The notes beneath the pieces are model-generated. The model was not told where the DNA came from. It was given only the letters and a program-made list of their open reading frames with translations, and did no database searches. A DNA stretch of 9,587 nt, taken from Proteobacteria bacterium UBA964 (lineage in GTDB: Bacteria; Pseudomonadota; Gammaproteobacteria; Steroidobacterales; Steroidobacteraceae). Every line of letters begins with the position of its first letter. The stretch's first letter is position 1. Position numbers and translations under genes: made by a program. This document shows, piece after piece, positions 5,748 through 9,587 of the stretch. Where the stretch lies: assembly GCA_002292945.1 (NCBI GenBank), contig DBCG01000070.1:3198-12784 (forward strand), read 5' to 3'.

Positions 5748-8700
5748 ATGAACCGCTCAGTGCAAGCTTGGATCAGTGTCCTCATCGCCGCCGGAACCGT
5801 AGCGGTCGCGCCACAAGTGGCCTTGGCCCAGTCGGCCGCCACGACGCCGGTGCCGCCGACTCCCGCTGCGCAGCCCGCTAAGCCGGCGAGCGAGCCGACT
5901 GCCGAAAGCGAGGCCGCCGAGACCGAGGCCACTGAGGTCGTCGTCACCGGTTCACGCATCCGTCGGAGCGATTTCGACACGGCGGCGCCGGTGACCATCA
6001 TCACCGCGGAGCGCGCCACGCTCGCGGGTCTCGTCAGCACCGAAGAGATCCTGCGCGGCACGACCGTCGCCTCCGGCGAGCAGGTCAACGATTCCTTCCA
6101 AGGTTTCGTCACCGACGGCGGCCCTGGCGCCAACGCGATCTCGCTGCGCGGTCTCGGAGCCCAGCGCACGCTGGTGCTCGTCAACGGCCGGCGTTGGTCG
6201 CCCTCGGGTGTCCAAGGTTCGACGAACTCCGTCGATCTCACCGCGATCCCGAGTTCGCTGGTGTCCCGTTACGAGATCCTCAAGGACGGCGCGTCGTCCG
6301 TCTACGGCGCCGATGCGGTGGCCGGCGTCGTGAACCTCATCACCAAGGAAGCCTTCAACGGATTCCAGATCAACTACACCGGCTTCACCACGCAGCGCGC
6401 GGACGGCGTCCAGAACGCGGTCGACGTCGCTTGGGGTCGCGTCGGTGATCGTGGCTCGTTCTCGATCGGTGCCCAGTATTCCGAGCGCGAAGAAGTCGTC
6501 GCCGCCGACCGAGACTGGTCGAAGTGCCCGATCTCCCCGCGTGCCACCGATCAGGATGGCGATGGGGTGCGTGACAACATGGCGCCCTTCACCGGCGAGC
6601 CGCTCTGCTTCGGCTTCATCTACGGCCTCGCCAGCACCGCGCTGGGTTTCCTGCGCTACGAGCCGAGCGTCACGCCGACCAGCACGACCAACCCTTATTT
6701 CGATCCGCGGGTCAACGGCGCCTTCCGCATCAGCGGCTACACCCGCTTGCCGGTCCGCGGCCTGAGCCGCATCTCGCCGGTGCCGAGCACCGCCAACACA
6801 ACGCTCGACGCGTTGTGGGACAACGACGGTCCGTTCTACCGCGACGAGAGCAGCCCGCAGATCCAGATGCTCTCGACGCCCTCGAAGCTCTTCTCGGTCA
6901 CCTCCTTCGGCAGCTACGATCTCGACCTCTTCGGCGGGTCGAGCCGTGCCTACTACGAGGCGTACTTCAACTCCCGTAACACCCGCAGCTCGTCGGGCTA
7001 CCGGCAGTTCTTCCCGTTCGTGAACCCGGTGACCTTCGACAACCGCGCGCTGCATCCCTACAACCCGTTCGCGGCGCCGCTGAACGCGGTCGGGTTCCTG
7101 AGCGCCGCCGGCTTCCAGCCTGTGCTGCCGAGCTACAACTTGCTCGACCCGGAAGCCGAGATCGACGTCGAGCGCTACAACCTCTTCGCGGGCCTGAAGG
7201 GTGACCTGACTTCCTCGTGGAAGTACGACTTCACGGTCGGTTACGGTCGTTCAAAAGGCACCTATTCTCAGGCTCAGTGGTTGGACGATCGGGTCGAGGC
7301 AGCCGTCAACGGCATCGTCGTCAACCCCACCACCGGCGCCGTCACTTGCGCTCCGGCGGTGCTCACCCAGTTCCCGGATTGCGTGCCGGCGAACCTGACG
7401 ACCGCCGACGCCATGCTGCGCGGCACGCTGCCGCAGAATGTCCTCAACTTCATAACGAAGGACACCGAGGGCACGACCATCTATGAAGGCAAGAGCGCGT
7501 CGCTCTATGTCGATGGTCCGCTGTTCTCGCTGCCGGCCGGAAAGGTCCAGGCGGTGCTCGGCGCCGAGTGGCGCGAGGAGAGCATCGACGACGTGCCGGA
7601 TATCGAAGCCCAGAACAACAATTTCTGGGGCTTCTCGACCGCGGGGATCACCCGCGGTAAGGACACGGTGCAGGAGGTCTTCGGCGAGGTCGAGATGCCG
7701 CTGCTCCGCGACATGCCGTTCGCGAAGGAGTCGACCCTCAACCTGTCGGCCCGTTGGACCGATTACGACTCCTACGGTGACAACACCACCTACCGTGGCA
7801 CCTTCAAGCATGTGATCACCCCGTTGGTCACGGTCCGGGCGTCGTACGGCACCTCGTTCCGTGCGCCGGATCTCTACGAGCAGTTCCTCGGCGACCAGAC
7901 GGGCTTCATCAGCAACCTGAACGATCCTTGCATCCGCTACGGCACGAGCGGTGCGCGCCCCGGCGATCCGCTGTACGACAACTGTGCGCGTCAGGGCCTC
8001 GCGACCGACTACAACGCCACGAGCAGCATCCTGCAGGTCACGGGTGGCGCCTCCGGTCTCGAAGCGGAGACCTCCGAAGCGAAGACGTTCGGGATCATCC
8101 TGAAGCCCGAGGCGCTCGGGTTGTCGGTCGCCGTCGACTACTTCGACATCCTGGTCGAGGACACGGTCGCATCGCCGAGCTCGGGCTTCATCCTGTCCGA
8201 GTGCTACAACTCGCCCAACTTCTCGAGCCCGTTCTGCAACCGCGTGGGTCCGCGTTCCAACCCCGGCAGCCAGCTCGCTTTTGTCGACGCCTCGTTCGTC
8301 AACATCGGCAAGCAGCGCTCCACCGGCGTCGACACCAACATCGTGTTCGACAAGGACACGGAAGGCGGTCGGTTCACCCTCGACACGCAGATCACCTACC
8401 TCATCGAGCAGAACTTCGAGTTGTTCGGTGAGACCACGCAGGTGGCAGGGCGTTGGGGCTACCCGCGTTGGTCGGCGCAGTCCCAGGCGCGGTACTCCTG
8501 GCGTGACTTCACTTTCGCGTGGAGCGTGAGCTTCATCGGCGAGAGCAAGGAGCAGCCGGTGTTCGACCCGGGTACGACCAACATCGACCGTGTGTTCCGT
8601 ACGCCGAACTACCTCCAGCACTCGGTGTCGCTGCGCTACTCGGGCGATGACTGGGAGCTCATCGGTTCGGTGCGTAACCTGTTCGACAAGGACCCGCCGC

Positions 8701-8825
8701 TGGTCGGCGACGGTCAGGGTGCTGATGGCGCATCGCGCTACCTCAACACGCTGCCGGGCGTCGGTTACGATCTCTTCGGTCGGTCCTTCACGCTGCGCTT
8801 CGCGAAGAAGCTAGAGCAGTTCTGA
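5748..8825 (+). CDS. TonB-dependent outer-membrane receptor
   Basis: This 1025-residue protein is an outer-membrane active transporter powered by TonB-ExbB-ExbD. A signal peptide ends at about ALA-QS (27/28). A Pro/Ala/Glu-rich linker (28-62) leads to a TonB-box-like EVVVTGSRI (63-71). The plug follows (about 75-200), with LRGLGAQRTLVLVNGRR (133-149) and DGASSVYGADAVAGVVN (180-196), both classic plug motifs. The rest is the beta-barrel, with RNLFDKDP near the end and GRSFTLRF close to the terminal Phe1025. The barrel half carries all eight cysteines in four close pairs: 260/287, 534/545, 728/746 and 819/830. A calcium-type loop DQDGDGVRD (268-276) lies between the first two. It resembles large receptors of Xanthomonadales-like and Caulobacter-like bacteria that take up peptides, sugars or other non-iron nutrients; I cannot name the substrate. 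Nothing suggests a frameshift or truncation. Confidence 0.95.
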   Translation: MNRSVQAWISVLIAAGTVAVAPQVALAQSAATTPVPPTPAAQPAKPASEPTAESEAAETEATEVVVTGSRIRRSDFDTAAPVTIITAERATLAGLVSTEEILRGTTVASGEQVNDSFQGFVTDGGPGANAISLRGLGAQRTLVLVNGRRWSPSGVQGSTNSVDLTAIPSSLVSRYEILKDGASSVYGADAVAGVVNLITKEAFNGFQINYTGFTTQRADGVQNAVDVAWGRVGDRGSFSIGAQYSEREEVVAADRDWSKCPISPRATDQDGDGVRDNMAPFTGEPLCFGFIYGLASTALGFLRYEPSVTPTSTTNPYFDPRVNGAFRISGYTRLPVRGLSRISPVPSTANTTLDALWDNDGPFYRDESSPQIQMLSTPSKLFSVTSFGSYDLDLFGGSSRAYYEAYFNSRNTRSSSGYRQFFPFVNPVTFDNRALHPYNPFAAPLNAVGFLSAAGFQPVLPSYNLLDPEAEIDVERYNLFAGLKGDLTSSWKYDFTVGYGRSKGTYSQAQWLDDRVEAAVNGIVVNPTTGAVTCAPAVLTQFPDCVPANLTTADAMLRGTLPQNVLNFITKDTEGTTIYEGKSASLYVDGPLFSLPAGKVQAVLGAEWREESIDDVPDIEAQNNNFWGFSTAGITRGKDTVQEVFGEVEMPLLRDMPFAKESTLNLSARWTDYDSYGDNTTYRGTFKHVITPLVTVRASYGTSFRAPDLYEQFLGDQTGFISNLNDPCIRYGTSGARPGDPLYDNCARQGLATDYNATSSILQVTGGASGLEAETSEAKTFGIILKPEALGLSVAVDYFDILVEDTVASPSSGFILSECYNSPNFSSPFCNRVGPRSNPGSQLAFVDASFVNIGKQRSTGVDTNIVFDKDTEGGRFTLDTQITYLIEQNFELFGETTQVAGRWGYPRWSAQSQARYSWRDFTFAWSVSFIGESKEQPVFDPGTTNIDRVFRTPNYLQHSVSLRYSGDDWELIGSVRNLFDKDPPLVGDGQGADGASRYLNTLPGVGYDLFGRSFTLRFAKKLEQF

Positions 8826-8856
8826 CGCGGTCGATCCGTCGTCCAAGTCGATCGAG

Positions 8857-8885
8857 CGGGCCCTCTTCGGAGGGCCCGTTTTTTT
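8857..8885 (+). terminator. Intrinsic terminator after the TonB receptor gene
   Basis: CGGGCCCTC (8857-8865) and GAGGGCCCG (8870-8878) form a perfect 9-bp stem closed by the stable tetraloop TTCG, followed by seven T (8879-8885). It begins 31 nt after the receptor stop codon. On the minus strand the stem lacks a T tract, so it serves mainly the receptor transcript. Confidence 0.95.
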
Positions 8886-8913
8886 GGCTCGATGGATCCG
8901 AAGCGTCTCGCCG

Positions 8914-9546
8914 CTAGCGAAGCGCGTCGAGCAGCGCCTGAGGACGGATGAGGGTGTCGGGCGCGGGTTCCCATGCGCCGTACCCCCAGGCCGCCGCGAA
9001 GAACCTCAGGCCGTTGACCTCGGCGGCACGGCGGTCTTCGGCGGAGTCGCCGACCATCCAGGTCTCCTTCGCCTGTAGCGTTGCGTCACGCAGCACCGCC
9101 GCCACCATCGCCGGCTTGTGGGGCGCGGGAGGCTCTGTGGCGTCGAGCGCGTGGACCTCTGTGAAGAAGTGGGTCCAGCTGAGGTGTCCCAGGATGCGAC
9201 GGGTCGGCGCGATGCGCTTGTTGGTGACGATGCGCAAGGCGATGCCGGCTGCTACGAGGCCGTCCAGCAATTGCGGGATGCCCTCGTACACCGCCGTGGC
9301 GCGGTAGCCTGCTTCGTCGTAGTCGGTGCGGAACGCGGCGATGAGCGCGGCGATCGCCACCGGATCATCGCGACCGACCAATGCTGCGGCGGTCACGGGC
9401 AGCGGCGGGCCGATCAGCGAGGCCACGAGCGGGACCGCCGGCGTGAGGCCCGTCCGTCGCAGCGCGGCCTCGAACGAGGCGAGGATGCCCGGTGCCGAGT
9501 CGATCAGGGTACCGTCGAAGTCGAACAAGATGCTGCGCGGTGGCAT
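8914..9546 (-). CDS. HAD-superfamily hydrolase, phosphoglycolate-phosphatase-like
   Basis: The 210-residue cytoplasmic protein is a HAD subfamily IA phosphatase. All four motifs are present: DFDGTL (9-14) with nucleophile Asp9 and acid/base Asp11; Thr108 in VTNK; Lys144 in PHKP; and GDSAED (166-171) with Asp167 and Asp171 binding magnesium. The helical cap lies between about residues 16 and 85. Length and motifs fit the Gph/PGP-like branch, which dephosphorylates 2-phosphoglycolate or other small phosphates, but the substrate cannot be read from sequence. The ATG at 9546 begins 8 nt after the stop of the preceding gene; a Shine-Dalgarno is not evident, so translational coupling is likely. It converges on the receptor gene, with the terminator between them. 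Confidence 0.9.
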   Translation of the reverse strand: MPPRSILFDFDGTLIDSAPGILASFEAALRRTGLTPAVPLVASLIGPPLPVTAAALVGRDDPVAIAALIAAFRTDYDEAGYRATAVYEGIPQLLDGLVAAGIALRIVTNKRIAPTRRILGHLSWTHFFTEVHALDATEPPAPHKPAMVAAVLRDATLQAKETWMVGDSAEDRRAAEVNGLRFFAAAWGYGAWEPAPDTLIRPQALLDALR

Positions 9547-9554
9547 GCGCGGGC

Positions 9555-9587
9555 TTACAGCTGGGCGGTGCCGCGGTCGTTGAACTG
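9555..9587 (-). CDS. 3' end of an unidentified gene (cut by window edge)
   Basis: The minus-strand frame ending with TAA at 9557-9555 gives the C-terminal residues QFNDRGTAQL. It stops 8 nt before the HAD phosphatase start, the spacing expected of operon neighbours, which is the main reason to call it a gene. Ten residues are too few to name the product, and the frame rests on position rather than homology. Confidence 0.45.
   Translation of the reverse strand, partial: QFNDRGTAQL

Noticed and set aside
7251..8621. 456-codon minus-strand open frame opposite the receptor gene
   Set aside because: It mirrors the barrel coding sequence, is rich in Arg, Val, Glu and Gly without any domain, and has no promoter or ribosome site; the same applies to the frame at 5952-7055.

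Overview
The window is dense, GC-rich DNA (by eye roughly two-thirds G+C) with short gaps, Shine-Dalgarno sites, signal peptides, a TonB-dependent receptor and a c'-type cytochrome. This fits a Gram-negative Pseudomonadota chromosome. The mix of TypA, cytochrome c', an S9 peptidase and a large TonB receptor suggests a gammaproteobacterium near Xanthomonadales, Nevskiales or Steroidobacterales, but that placement is inference. I see no mobile element, CRISPR array, tRNA or rRNA; it reads as ordinary chromosome.

Layout. (1) 1-611, minus: N-terminal third of the ribosome-associated GTPase TypA/BipA, cut by the window edge. (2) 612-850: divergent leader region with a G-rich tract, a terminator-like hairpin facing typA, and a strong 9-bp hairpin ahead of the next gene. 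(3) 851-2957, plus: a probable co-transcribed set of a periplasmic cytochrome c', a PcaD-like enol-lactone hydrolase whose likely TTG start overlaps the cytochrome stop codon, and a DUF4743-type Nudix hydrolase. (4) 2920-5488, minus: a secreted S9 prolyl-oligopeptidase-family peptidase followed 10 nt later by a GNAT acetyltransferase, whose 3' end overlaps the Nudix gene tail to tail by 38 bp. (5) 5489-5747: divergent promoter region with a candidate promoter for each side and a 15-bp dyad at the predicted start of receptor transcription. (6) 5748-8825, plus: a 1025-residue TonB-dependent receptor with four close cysteine pairs and a DxDxDG loop, closed by a textbook intrinsic terminator. (7) 8914-9587, minus: a HAD phosphatase and, 8 nt upstream of it, the last codons of another gene.

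How the genes may work together. The receptor and the exported S9 peptidase are divergently arranged. A plausible reading is peptide capture: the receptor brings a peptide-like or peptide-linked substrate across the outer membrane and the peptidase cleaves it in the periplasm. The GNAT enzyme may act on an amine or amino-acid product, but that is speculative. The cytochrome, lactonase and Nudix genes share transcription by position, with no obvious common pathway. No clearly undescribed system is visible; the points most worth checking are the receptor's loop architecture with its putative operator, and the leader structures around typA and the cytochrome gene.
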